Below, piece by piece: positions 26,042 through 33,989 of a stretch of DNA of 64,000 nt. The translations under genes were made by a program, and so were the position numbers. The DNA comes from Pseudoxanthomonas gei. Lineage in GTDB: Bacteria > Pseudomonadota > Gammaproteobacteria > Xanthomonadales > Xanthomonadaceae. The first letter of the stretch is position 1. Each line of letters starts with the position of its first letter. Location: the NCBI RefSeq assembly GCF_010119615.1, contig NZ_QOVG01000004.1:268531-332530 (forward strand). Reading direction: 5' to 3'. The notes under the pieces are model-generated. The model did no database searches, was not told the DNA's origin, and saw only the letters and a program-made list of their open reading frames with translations.

Positions 26042-26111
26042 ACACCTCACGGGATCCGGAGGTATTCCAGGACGGTGGCAAGGGCATACCCCTAGTTGCC
26101 CCGTGAGGTGT
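26042..26111. promoter_or_regulatory. 70-nt three-way-junction-like palindrome in the leader of the 192-aa gene
   Basis: A perfect 12-bp outer stem (26042-26053 with 26100-26111, ACACCTCACGGG and complement) encloses two smaller hairpins. One is CCGGA with TCC-A-GG (26056-26071); the other is GCAA with TTGC extended by GGG/CCC (26078-26099). It lies between two minus-strand genes, 56 nt upstream of ATG 25985. The outer stem contains the TGAGGT motif found in other gaps of this block. Confidence 0.65.
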
Positions 26112-26138
26112 TACTCCCAGAGGCCTTCTAGGCCAATG

Positions 26139-26420
26139 TCAGACACCGCAGACCTTCGCCCGTGAACTGCCTTGCTTGGAGGCGCGCGCCAGCACTGTGC
26201 GGAGGTAGTCGCCTCCCTCACTGCCGGTCAGGACAAGACGGAGGGACTCATCCACTGCAGGGCGCAGGTAGGCAGGCACTGCCCCATCCACCTTCACTGC
26301 TTCCCGAAGGTACAGACAGGACGGCTCGCGGTAGAGCGTGGTGGTATGAGATCGATCAGGATCCAGCGGGCAATACGGTGCGCTGCAGGTAGCGAACTTG
26401 GGGCATCCTTGCGGTGACAT
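26139..26420 (-). CDS. Hypothetical protein, 93 aa, cysteine-rich N-terminus
   Basis: Not recognised. The first 20 residues hold three Cys (CPKFATCSAPYCPLDP), a spacing that could bind a metal; a fourth Cys appears in EPSCLYLRE and a fifth near the end. The remainder looks helical (PAYLRPAVDESLRLVLTG). ATG 26420 starts 2 nt after the stop of the upstream 73-aa gene, so the two are cotranscribed and probably coupled. It belongs to the five-gene unknown block of the integrative element. Confidence 0.65.
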   Translation of the reverse strand: MSPQGCPKFATCSAPYCPLDPDRSHTTTLYREPSCLYLREAVKVDGAVPAYLRPAVDESLRLVLTGSEGGDYLRTVLARASKQGSSRAKVCGV

Positions 26421-26422
26421 GA

Positions 26423-26644
26423 TCAGTGGCTCCGCGAATCGCCGGATGGCTTGGCGAAGGGGTGCGACTTGATCAGTGCATCCAGTGCCATGGCGAGCGT
26501 TACTCGCCTACCGGTCTCCGTGGCGATCTTTGCCCGGAAGGCGCGGATGGTCAGCAGGGCGAACAGGGTGAACGTGAGGTCCATTCGCTGCAGCTGCTCG
26601 GGCGGTGCGTTGCGGGGGCTGTGATAGGTGGGCTGTGTTTCCAT
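26423..26644 (-). CDS. Hypothetical protein, 73 aa, possible ribbon-helix-helix-like
   Basis: Not recognised with certainty. After a polar N-terminus there is a hydrophobic helix (LTFTLFALLTIRAF) and then KIATETGRRVTLAMALDALIKSHP, whose strand-helix-helix pattern resembles ribbon-helix-helix DNA-binding proteins. ATG 26644 has TTTCTGGAGCAATC upstream (GGAG). It is 2 nt from the next gene. If it binds DNA it would be a candidate reader of the TGAGGT boxes in this block; that link is only a guess. Confidence 0.65.
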   Translation of the reverse strand: METQPTYHSPRNAPPEQLQRMDLTFTLFALLTIRAFRAKIATETGRRVTLAMALDALIKSHPFAKPSGDSRSH

Positions 26645-26661
26645 GATTGCTCCAGAAATGA

Positions 26662-26683
26662 GAAGGCCTCCGCGAGGAGGCCT
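26662..26683. terminator. GC-rich hairpin between block genes
   Basis: AAGGCCTCC, GCGA, GGAGGCCTT forms a perfect 9-bp stem. On the minus strand it is followed by CTCATTT, a weak T-run. It may act as a partial terminator between the 180-aa and 73-aa genes. Confidence 0.5.
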
Positions 26684-26695
26684 TGGGGTGTGACG

Positions 26696-26712
26696 TGAGG
26701 TAGTGGTGAGGT
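26696..26712. promoter_or_regulatory. Direct pair of TGAGGT boxes at 11-bp spacing
   Basis: TGAGGT, AGTGG, TGAGGT sits just beyond, and touching, the stop codon of the 180-aa gene. A 16/17 match (TGAGGT, GGTGG, TGAGGT) lies in the equivalent place after the 229-aa gene (27353-27369). Confidence 0.6.
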
Positions 26713-27254
26713 CAGCCGCTCACGCCAGCGCGGGCGGCGATCTGCTTCGCTCGCCGGTCGACCTCTGCCTGTTCGATCAGCTTCTGCGCCTGAGCCTGAG
26801 CGGCTTGTTCGATTCGCGCGCTGGTTGCCGCGCGCGTCTTCTTCGCTTCGGCCTGCATGCGCTCTGCTTGTGCGCGGACCTTCTGCGCTTGGATCAGGGC
26901 ATGGCGGCGGTTACCGTACTTGTAGACCATCAGCTCTCGCTCTCGGCCCGTGTACCGCAGAATCGCGTTCCCTTCCTTGTCGTAGCCGCTGAAGTCTTCC
27001 AACTTCGCATTGAGCTGCTGCAGCTCTCGCTCCAAGCCTTCAGTAAGGCTCTCGGGGCAGACGGTCAGCATGTAGGCCTCAAACTCTGCCTCTGCAGTCG
27101 GAGACTGGTCATTGCTGGTCCGGACCTTCAGGATCCCTTGGGAACCGTCTGGGTAAAACGCAAGCACTTCGGTCTCGCTTACGTTTTCCGAAACGCTCAC
27201 ATTGCCGGGACGCGGGGTGACCACGATGCCGCCGTTTGGGGTGTTGTTGCTCAT
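26712..27254 (-). CDS. Hypothetical protein, 180 aa, C-terminal coiled coil
   Basis: Not recognised. Residues ~1-95 form a mixed alpha/beta region with a block ILKVRTSNDQSPTAEAEFEAYML; the last ~75 residues are a long Ala/Gln/Lys-rich helix (RAQAERMQAEAKKTRAATSA) likely to be a coiled coil, ending RRAKQIAARAGVSG. ATG 27254 follows AAAGGAAACAACGC. No signal peptide. It could be a structural or DNA-associated oligomer; no activity can be inferred. Second gene of the unknown block. Confidence 0.72.
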   Translation of the reverse strand: MSNNTPNGGIVVTPRPGNVSVSENVSETEVLAFYPDGSQGILKVRTSNDQSPTAEAEFEAYMLTVCPESLTEGLERELQQLNAKLEDFSGYDKEGNAILRYTGRERELMVYKYGNRRHALIQAQKVRAQAERMQAEAKKTRAATSARIEQAAQAQAQKLIEQAEVDRRAKQIAARAGVSG

Positions 27255-27352
27255 GCGTTGTTTCCTTTATTGCTGCGCCCATAGGAAAGTGCCCGCTGCG
27301 GCGCAAGAACAGCGAACACGGTGAAACCTCCTGAAAGAACCAGGCGGCGGGT

Positions 27353-27369
27353 TGAGGTGGTGGTGAGGT
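27353..27369. promoter_or_regulatory. Second direct pair of TGAGGT boxes at 11-bp spacing
   Basis: TGAGGT, GGTGG, TGAGGT lies 4 nt beyond the stop of the 229-aa gene and differs at one position from the pair at 26696-26712. The 119-bp gap holds nothing else obvious. Confidence 0.6.
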
Positions 27370-27373
27370 GCGG

Positions 27374-28063
27374 CTAGAGCGGGTTGCGCTCCAGCGCTTC
27401 GCGGATGGTCATTGCTTCTGCAGCGCGCTCTGCGTCGATCTGCTCAACACGATTCCAGAACAGAATGGCTAGGCCTCCGATCTTGGAGGCCAGTGCACGC
27501 CCGACCTCTTCGGCGAGGAGACCGGGCAGGCGTACCTGCTCCAGCTTGCCGCCGCTGGTCCGGTACCAACCTAGCGGCACCGTGCGAAGCCAGCGCGAGC
27601 CAAGGCAGGTGAAGTGGACGGCATCATCTGTGAACACGTCCCGCACGCCGACATAGCGGAGACCGTACACAGCGAGGATGTTGAGGAGCATCCCTCGCCC
27701 GGTCGCCCCTCCTTCGTTCAATCGTCGCCAGTGTTTTGCATACCGCTCGGGCACGGCGCCGGGACTTGCGATCATCCGTTCCAAGGTCTGCTCTGCAGCG
27801 ACGATGGCGGGATGCTCGCCTAGGCCATAGACGTCTAGCGCATAGGCGGCTCTGTCCCGATACGGATTGATCTCCTGCACTCGGGGCAGGCGTCCCGTTG
27901 GGTTGCGGGTGCGGTAGAAGGCGCTGGCGTGTCGCAGGCAGTAGCGACTCATTGCGCGGCAGGTGCGGGAGCATCCATCGACCGCACATTCATGGCCCTC
28001 GTGTTTGTCGACTCTGGGAGCGCGTCCCGTCAATCGGGCAGCGCGCCGGGTGGCGTAGTCCAT
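27374..28063 (-). CDS. Hypothetical protein, 229 aa, N-terminal zinc-binding-like motif
   Basis: Not recognised. The N-terminus carries a Cys/His cluster (HECAVDGCSRTCRAMSRYCLRH) that looks like a small zinc finger in a basic context, as in some DNA-binding proteins. The central part has helical segments (PAIVAAEQTLERMIA, KHWRRLNEGG) and the C-terminal half contains LAILFWNRVEQIDAERAAEAM. It is first in the minus-strand block and follows a 550-bp repeat-containing gap likely to hold the block's promoter. It may be a regulator or replication-linked factor, but evidence is weak. Confidence 0.7.
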   Translation of the reverse strand: MDYATRRAARLTGRAPRVDKHEGHECAVDGCSRTCRAMSRYCLRHASAFYRTRNPTGRLPRVQEINPYRDRAAYALDVYGLGEHPAIVAAEQTLERMIASPGAVPERYAKHWRRLNEGGATGRGMLLNILAVYGLRYVGVRDVFTDDAVHFTCLGSRWLRTVPLGWYRTSGGKLEQVRLPGLLAEEVGRALASKIGGLAILFWNRVEQIDAERAAEAMTIREALERNPL

Positions 28064-28614
28064 AGGGGATCCTTGGGGTGGTCTTGTGGCTTCACCTCAT
28101 CCACGGCAAAGCGGCCCGGGAGGAGATCCAGGCGGAGGCGTGAGGTGGATTGGAGGTGCCCCTGCAGGGAGAAAAAAATCGGCAGGACGCAGAGGGGTAA
28201 AAAAAACTGGCAGGACGCAGGGAGAGACACTGCGGATCCTGAGGAGTCCTTAGGTGATCTTTGGGGGATATCTATACCTAGTACCTAACAGAACACCTCA
28301 AATAGGAAACCCCACAGGGAAGCTTTAGGTACCACCTCAATACACCTTGAGGTAATCCTAAAGTTCTCCCCCTTACCCCCTCATGGGACAGAGGTCTCAG
28401 AGGTCTGTTCTCCGATGGTGCCCCCCTATCGATCTTCCGATGGTCAGCAGCAATCCGCAGGGGAGACCTGAGGAGTGCTTGGGTGCGGCTCTGCCTCACT
28501 GAAATCCACCCTTCGGCGACTCTGGTTCTCCGATGGTGGCCCCATACCTAATCGACACCTGCCGTATGGCTGGGCAGGTACAGAGGGAAGAGCGGGCGCA
28601 AACCGCGCAGACCC
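28064..28614. other. 551-bp gene-free region rich in short repeats
   Basis: No credible gene. It contains CACCTCA at 28093, 28294 and 28333, TGAGGTG at 28141 (with GGAGGT 11 bp on), the palindrome ACCTCAA-6 nt-TTGAGGT (28334-28353), two copies of a GGCAGGACGCAG block after A-runs (about 28170-28221), and three copies of TTCCGATGGT or CTCCGATGGT (about 28409, 28435 and 28529). The content suits a promoter/operator region, or possibly a replication or transfer origin. Confidence 0.55.
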
Positions 28615-29289
28615 TCAGGCAGCGAGCCGGTCCAACAGGTTCCTAACGCTGCTCTTGTGCCACTGCTTGCCCTGCGGCGTTTCGATTCCCCGCGAGTTGA
28701 GCGCGTCCGCTATGCCTCCCAGACTGGTCACGCCTCCTGCCCTCAGGTCATCCACAATCGGCCCAAGGTCAGCCGCACGGGACTGTGCCCGGATCCTCAC
28801 CGCAGCCACGGCTGCAGCATTGCCCTTCCCTGCCCTACGGAGCGCTGCGGCCCCGTTGGGGTTCCCTAGCCTCGTGCCTCGCACCTTCGCAGCAGCGAGC
28901 GCTTCCTTCGTACGCCGGGAAGTCGCGTCGCGCTCCCTTTGGGCGACGATGGCTAGGACGCCCACAGTGGTCTCATCGGCGTTCGGGAGATCGGCTGCGG
29001 TGAAGCGTGTCCCCGTCTTCTGCAGTGTCAGCAGGAAGGCAGCATCGCGGCTCAGGCGGTCCAGCTTCGCGATCACCAACGTGGCCCCAGTGACCTTGGC
29101 CAGCAGCAGCGCACGGGCCAGCTCTGGGCGGTCATCACGCTTGCCGCTCTCCACCTCAGTGAAGGAGTCCAGCACCCTGCCACCAGACTGGCGGGCGTAG
29201 GTCTCAACGGCTGTACGCTGCGCTTCCAATCCCAGGCCGGAGCGTCCCTGTCGCTCTGTGGAAACACGGTAGTAGGCGACAAGCTTCAT
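28615..29289 (-). CDS. Serine recombinase (resolvase/invertase family)
   Basis: A 224-aa small serine recombinase. The catalytic Ser is in YYRVSTERQ; the conserved GLEAQ, LARALLLAK and LVIAKLDRLSRD segments follow, and the C-terminal part has a recombinase helix (QRERDATSRRTKEAL) and an HTH-like end (ADALNSRGIETPQGKQW). ATG 29289 has CGGGGAGTTG upstream. A 40-bp nested palindrome (29291-29330) touches its start and may be its site. A second recombinase besides the integrase implies resolution, inversion or an older insertion within the element. Confidence 0.93.
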   Translation of the reverse strand: MKLVAYYRVSTERQGRSGLGLEAQRTAVETYARQSGGRVLDSFTEVESGKRDDRPELARALLLAKVTGATLVIAKLDRLSRDAAFLLTLQKTGTRFTAADLPNADETTVGVLAIVAQRERDATSRRTKEALAAAKVRGTRLGNPNGAAALRRAGKGNAAAVAAVRIRAQSRAADLGPIVDDLRAGGVTSLGGIADALNSRGIETPQGKQWHKSSVRNLLDRLAA

Positions 29290-29290
29290 G

Positions 29291-29330
29291 GGTACAACTC
29301 CCCGCAACGGACGTTAGCCCGTTTTGTACC
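29291..29330. promoter_or_regulatory. Nested palindrome at the serine recombinase start (candidate res site/operator)
   Basis: Outer arms GGTACAA (29291-29297) and TTGTACC (29324-29330) enclose inner arms AACGG (29306-29310) and CCGTT (29319-29323). The layout, adjacent to the recombinase start, fits a recombination or autoregulatory site. Nothing recognisable lies from here to 29576. Confidence 0.55.
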
Positions 29331-29576
29331 ACCAGCCAAGCTAGTGGTCAACGGGCGCTGGAGGACAACAGCCTCAAGGCATTGCGGCGCATCCTGGGCG
29401 ACTGGCAGTGTCAAACGGCTAACCGGTAGACGACGCAGCAAGGGCCTCGATATAGCCTTGGTGACGACTCTAGGGGGCGCCCGGGGGAATCTGGGAACGC
29501 CTGCTCTTATCGAACCCCTTCACATTTTTTCGCAAAAACGGCTATCACGCGCCCACAATCTTTGAGCAAACTTTGC

Positions 29577-31016
29577 TTACGCGGTCACCGGCAAGGCAGC
29601 CGACAGCTGCAACCGGTTCCAAATGCTCCCTACCTCAGCGATCACTGGCGCTTCAAGGTTCCAAGCCAACAAGGTGACAATCACTTGAGACTCGCTGACC
29701 TCAATCGTCCTCGATAAATCTGGCACGCTCTGCAAAGCTGGATATACAAGTGCAGTCACACATCCAAGAACTGGTTTCCTATTCGCTCTTGCCCTATGGA
29801 TCACCTCAAGACCATATGCTGTCGCTTGATACATATCCTCAGGCCGCAACCTGACAGTCCTTGTATCGGTAATAGAAACGAGATCATCAGCTTCGGAGGA
29901 GCCGTAGAGGAGACGTTTCCATTTCGTGTCAATCACTACCGGGTAACGAGTCTCATCGCCCGGCACCCATACGTCAGGAATCATGCGGGTTGATCTAATA
30001 AGACGACGATCCGGCGGGCAGTCTTTCGGCGTAGATAGGGTGATTATCCACTCTTCATGCCGACTGGCGTCAGGCTTGATAGACCTCAGCGCATTGAAGA
30101 AGGCAAGCTCATAGACCTTGTTCATATCGAGCGTGATCGCAATAGATCTTATGTCGCCCGACTTGCTGCCGACATGTACAGAGCTGATTACCATCTCGGC
30201 CAACTTCAGGGCGTCCGCATAATGTCGCTGGTTGCCTGCTAACCGATTGCGCGTCGACGCGCTCAGATCAGGACGCTGAAGTTTTACTGCGTGAAACTGT
30301 GTGTCCAGCACCCGTAACCGCTCGGCCAGCACATTACCGTTCTTCAGCGTATGCGCAGCGAAGATGCCAACATGATTTGCCCAACGCAGTACACGGTTAA
30401 GCGGATTATCAAGCTCTAGAGAGGGAAACTGACAAGGCACGACATGCGGCCTGCCCTTAGCAACATTCCTCAGCCATGGACCCACAAGAAGCCGACCCTT
30501 CACACGATTCTTCAGGTCAGCAGTCAGGCGCTGATGCGTGTTCCGCAATCCCCCCAACGCTAGGAATCGTCTTAGCGTTTCTTCGTAGGCCGCAATCGTC
30601 CATTCTAGGAGCGACTCCTCTAACGATTCCGCGACATACGCTCCACCAAGACTCCATCTTGGCAACATGCCGGCCAAGGCGCCAAGCTCAAGCATGCGAG
30701 CAGTTCCTACTTTCGGAACCACCCGCACGAGGCAGCGCGTCCCGTCCGCCGCGTTGATAGAAACGAAGCCCACGTTGCTTGATGTTTTTATTACGAGCTT
30801 AGTAGCGCCAGTTGCATCCTTACGAATATCGAGCCTCAGCAAATCAGCAACTAGGGCTGAAGAGAGAGCTTGCGAAACTGACTGGAGGTCGCTGAGCGCG
30901 CTCTCGTTTTCGATCGGGATCGACCTTGTCTCATGCTCAACGAGCTCAAGAACAATGCCCTTCTCGCCGTCTTTTTCCGAGGCACCAAGAGCAGTTAGAA
31001 GTGGATGCGGAACCAC
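29577..31016 (-). CDS. McrC-family restriction nuclease subunit
   Basis: A 479-aa McrC-like protein, the nuclease partner of McrB-type GTPases. An N-terminal beta-rich region (VGFVSINAADGTRCLVRVVPK) precedes a helical linker and a C-terminal PD-(D/E)xK domain with Asp ~348 (MIPDVWV), and Asp ~363 and Lys ~365 in IDTKW. GTG 31016 starts 1 nt after the upstream McrB-like stop and has GGAAAG upstream; translation is probably coupled. With the two methyltransferases it should act as the cutting subunit of a GTP-dependent restriction system. It looks complete. Family clear; site unknown. Confidence 0.92.
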   Translation of the reverse strand: MVPHPLLTALGASEKDGEKGIVLELVEHETRSIPIENESALSDLQSVSQALSSALVADLLRLDIRKDATGATKLVIKTSSNVGFVSINAADGTRCLVRVVPKVGTARMLELGALAGMLPRWSLGGAYVAESLEESLLEWTIAAYEETLRRFLALGGLRNTHQRLTADLKNRVKGRLLVGPWLRNVAKGRPHVVPCQFPSLELDNPLNRVLRWANHVGIFAAHTLKNGNVLAERLRVLDTQFHAVKLQRPDLSASTRNRLAGNQRHYADALKLAEMVISSVHVGSKSGDIRSIAITLDMNKVYELAFFNALRSIKPDASRHEEWIITLSTPKDCPPDRRLIRSTRMIPDVWVPGDETRYPVVIDTKWKRLLYGSSEADDLVSITDTRTVRLRPEDMYQATAYGLEVIHRARANRKPVLGCVTALVYPALQSVPDLSRTIEVSESQVIVTLLAWNLEAPVIAEVGSIWNRLQLSAALPVTA

Positions 31017-31017
31017 G

Positions 31018-32379
31018 CTAACTTTCCAAGGCTTGTCTGATTTCTGATCTAAGCTTTGCCGCGGCTTCTCGCTGATTCAACATGTTCAAAGTTAGGTTAC
31101 GGAAAGTGAAGGTTCCTTGCTCCCTCAGGCCCTCCTTCTCGTACTCCAGGAGTATCGGAAATACTTCAAAAGCAACTCTACGCGCGACCTTTGCCGCCCA
31201 CTCTTCATCATCAGGCGACGGCGCCACAAAGAGTGCGGCGTGCCCTACCTTAAGTCTGTCTGCGATACCGGAGTTGATTTGTTGGAACAACTCCAAGGCC
31301 ACCTGCTGCTTCGCCGAATCACCGGCATACCACGCCTCTAGATCCTCTGTTGAAGCGGGAACATCGATAAACCGAAAGCGTCTCCGAATAGCGTAGTCGA
31401 CAAGTGCTATAGATCGATCTGCAGTGTTCATTGTTCCAATGATCCAGAGGTTGGGAGGGACCGCAACCGTTGGACTTAATCCAGATCCTTGGTACTGCAA
31501 ACGAACTTCCGTGCCTCGGTGACCCGGATCGATAGCGAAAACGAACTCGCCCAAAATGGCGGCGAGATTTCCTCTATTTATCTCGTCAAGTACCAGTATT
31601 ACGGGGCCTTCTCGCAGCGCTGCTACCTGGCACATCTGTGGGAGAAGTCCATCTTCAACCCTAAGCTGAATCTGGCCATCGTCTCTACTTACGGGAACCA
31701 CCCGCCTCACCAGGTCATCGTAAGAGTATCCAGGATGAAGTTGTACAAACTCCCATACCACCGGCGGAGTGTTACAAGCATCTTTATCAGCCAGAAGAAG
31801 CTCCATGCTCCCTTTCTCTGACGCAATCCGACCGAGCCTGCATTCAGCCGATGTCATTCCACCCGACTCGGCCAACTGTCTAACTAGCTCAAGCGCAATG
31901 CTCGACTTGCCGGTTCCCGGCGGCCCCTGCAGCACGATGTTGGGCGCGTGCTTAAGACTTTCCTTCAGAAACTCCACTCCGAGAGGCGGCGCGTTCCATT
32001 CGCGTCGCGTAAACGCAGGCCTCGGTACCAGATGGATGTTTGCGCCGAAGGATGTAGCCAAAGCTTTGGCCGTCAGACTGTCCTCATACCCGACAACATC
32101 TGCCCGCTGATCTGCACTATTTGGCTGGGCTACCACCAATACGGCCTCCGGGAATGGAAGCGCAAGAGTGAGGCGCCTAACAGCGCCGCTTGCCGCGATG
32201 TCCGGTCTATCTTGAGCTAAAAAAAGTCCAACCCGCGTTCGTGCCGCCGTAGGCTTGCAACTGCCTTCCCAGAGGCCGTTCGCCTTTATCTGCGTGCCAG
32301 GCCTACTCTTGACTGTTACTTCACCCAGCTCGACGCCGGCTGCATTAGCTACCGCCCTCTTGAGCTCAAGTTCGTTCAT
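31018..32379 (-). CDS. McrB-like AAA+ GTPase, second of a pair
   Basis: A 453-aa AAA+ protein with Walker A GPPGTGKSS (~152-160), Walker B VLDEINRG (~264-270), the McrB signature TMNTADRS (~316-323) and arginines in YAIRRRFRF. McrB proteins form GTP-driven hexamers that translocate DNA and activate McrC. The ~130-residue N-terminus (LTLALPFPEAVLVVAQP) has no recognised fold and should provide target or partner recognition. It overlaps the preceding McrB-like gene by ATGA (32376-32379) and is followed at once by mcrC. Confidence 0.92.
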   Translation of the reverse strand: MNELELKRAVANAAGVELGEVTVKSRPGTQIKANGLWEGSCKPTAARTRVGLFLAQDRPDIAASGAVRRLTLALPFPEAVLVVAQPNSADQRADVVGYEDSLTAKALATSFGANIHLVPRPAFTRREWNAPPLGVEFLKESLKHAPNIVLQGPPGTGKSSIALELVRQLAESGGMTSAECRLGRIASEKGSMELLLADKDACNTPPVVWEFVQLHPGYSYDDLVRRVVPVSRDDGQIQLRVEDGLLPQMCQVAALREGPVILVLDEINRGNLAAILGEFVFAIDPGHRGTEVRLQYQGSGLSPTVAVPPNLWIIGTMNTADRSIALVDYAIRRRFRFIDVPASTEDLEAWYAGDSAKQQVALELFQQINSGIADRLKVGHAALFVAPSPDDEEWAAKVARRVAFEVFPILLEYEKEGLREQGTFTFRNLTLNMLNQREAAAKLRSEIRQALES

Positions 32380-33881
32380 GAGCCGCTCTCATCACAGAGC
32401 CACGTCGTAAGCGAGTCCCTGACCGCATTCACTGGTGAAGCCAAAAGATCCATTTCGCCACTCTCGACACCTACTGTAACGTTGCCCAAGGCCATTCCTT
32501 CCTCTCTATACTCCTCAAGCAAGGGCCGCAGGTTGTTCACGAGCAGCGACGCGAAGCGCTCACCCCATTCGGAGACCGACAGCTTCTCTTGATCGGGGAC
32601 TAGAAAGTAAGACTGTCCAGGCTGAAAATCTTCCTGCTTTACCGATTCCATAACCGCGTCGAAAACCTCCGCTGCCTTCGCAGCCCTATGAGGAGTCGCA
32701 CTATAGTGTTCAAGCACAGCATCTCGAGAAGGTTGCATACGCAGGAATCTAAACCGGCGACGCACCGCGAAGTCGAGCATCGCTATTGATCTATCTGCGG
32801 TATTCATCGTACCCAAGATCAAGAGATTTGCAGGGACACTCAAGCTGTCGGTTCCACCACTTGGCGCTTTGTACTGAAGTCGAACTTCCTCGTCTCTATG
32901 CGCCGGATCAATGGCGAAAATAGTCTCACCGAGTACGGCGGAAAGATTGGCCCTATTTATCTCGTCAATAATAAGCAGCGTCGGCTTGCCTTCGCGGATG
33001 GCGGCGACCTTACATATCTGAGGAAGAATGCCGTCGACGCTCTTGAGGGCGAAACCCGGCACATCAGGGTCTGTTCTCATTCCGCGAACAAACTCTTCGT
33101 ACCCGAAAGATGGATGCAGCTGAACAAAATCCCAGACAAGCGGCGCGGCTAGCAAGATGTCTACGCTGTCTTCAACAAGGTTCCCCGAGAGCAAGCGATC
33201 CAGACGCAGATCTCTTGCATTGCCTCCTGCTAAAACATTGGCTGCCAGAAAGGCGGCGCGAGTCTTTCCGGTCCCCGGGGGACCCTCCAGGACGACGTTA
33301 CGAGCCTCAAGCAAATGCTCCACTATCTCTCGGGCTGAGAAGGGCGCGTCAGCCCCACCGTCCTCAGGACTTCCCGTGGCCGGCTCTTCCGTAAACGAGG
33401 ATGTAGCCCGAGTTGTGGCTGCTGGGTCGGGCACCTTTACTATCGGAAAGTTGCCTCCGGTCTCGCTCTTCAGCCGAGCTCCGATGGAAGAGTGATCATA
33501 TTCGACTACTTCATGGATGGCCCACTGCCCACCACCGAGGTCCGCTCCAATGACAACAGCTTCAAATCCGCTGTCGGGTCTCGGGTTCAACCGGTCGCGA
33601 GCAGCTTGAATGACGATCTCAGCGTTACTCGACTGATCTAAGAACACCATTACGTCGTTCTTCTCGGAGACGCTCTTCCCCTGCCAGAACTGATTATGCA
33701 ACCCGTTGTTCGTGAGCTTGGCTACATAAACCGATTTGGGCCGCTCACCGCCGACCAACTCATTTATAGCCTTAGATAGATCCGCCTTGGCTGAGCTCGA
33801 CGCTGGACCGTCGCCCCCCTCAGCGTAAGCTGCGGCCTCGTCCCAAAACTTTGAGAGGGTTGTCTTGTTAGTTTCTGACAT
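32376..33881 (-). CDS. McrB-like AAA+ GTPase, first of a pair, with distinct N-terminal domain
   Basis: A 501-aa McrB paralogue with Walker A GPPGTGKTR (~200-208), Walker B LIIDEINRANL, GTMNTADRS and FAVRRRFRF. Its ~185-residue N-terminus (SVYVAKLTNNGLHNQFW...FEAVVIGADLGGGQWAIHEV, then a Ser/Thr/Pro linker) is unrelated to that of the downstream paralogue. ATG 33881 is used; a GTG one codon upstream is possible. Two divergent AAA subunits with different heads suggest a mixed ring or division of target recognition. A 108-bp gap separates it from the methyltransferase. Confidence 0.92.
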   Translation of the reverse strand: MSETNKTTLSKFWDEAAAYAEGGDGPASSSAKADLSKAINELVGGERPKSVYVAKLTNNGLHNQFWQGKSVSEKNDVMVFLDQSSNAEIVIQAARDRLNPRPDSGFEAVVIGADLGGGQWAIHEVVEYDHSSIGARLKSETGGNFPIVKVPDPAATTRATSSFTEEPATGSPEDGGADAPFSAREIVEHLLEARNVVLEGPPGTGKTRAAFLAANVLAGGNARDLRLDRLLSGNLVEDSVDILLAAPLVWDFVQLHPSFGYEEFVRGMRTDPDVPGFALKSVDGILPQICKVAAIREGKPTLLIIDEINRANLSAVLGETIFAIDPAHRDEEVRLQYKAPSGGTDSLSVPANLLILGTMNTADRSIAMLDFAVRRRFRFLRMQPSRDAVLEHYSATPHRAAKAAEVFDAVMESVKQEDFQPGQSYFLVPDQEKLSVSEWGERFASLLVNNLRPLLEEYREEGMALGNVTVGVESGEMDLLASPVNAVRDSLTTWLCDESGS

Positions 33882-33989
33882 CACTTTAGCCCCGTGTGAG
33901 CACAGAGCATAAAGCTTTATCTCTCCAAGGTTTCGATGAGGCCCGCGCCCCGAATGAAAGGTGGCCGGTGTTGCATACGCATCAATCAG

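Noticed and set aside
29331..29576. Possible remnant of a gene (frame ALEDNSLKALRRILGDWQ) before the McrC gene's stop
   Set aside because: Too short and without identifiable family; could be chance. Not enough to call a pseudogene.
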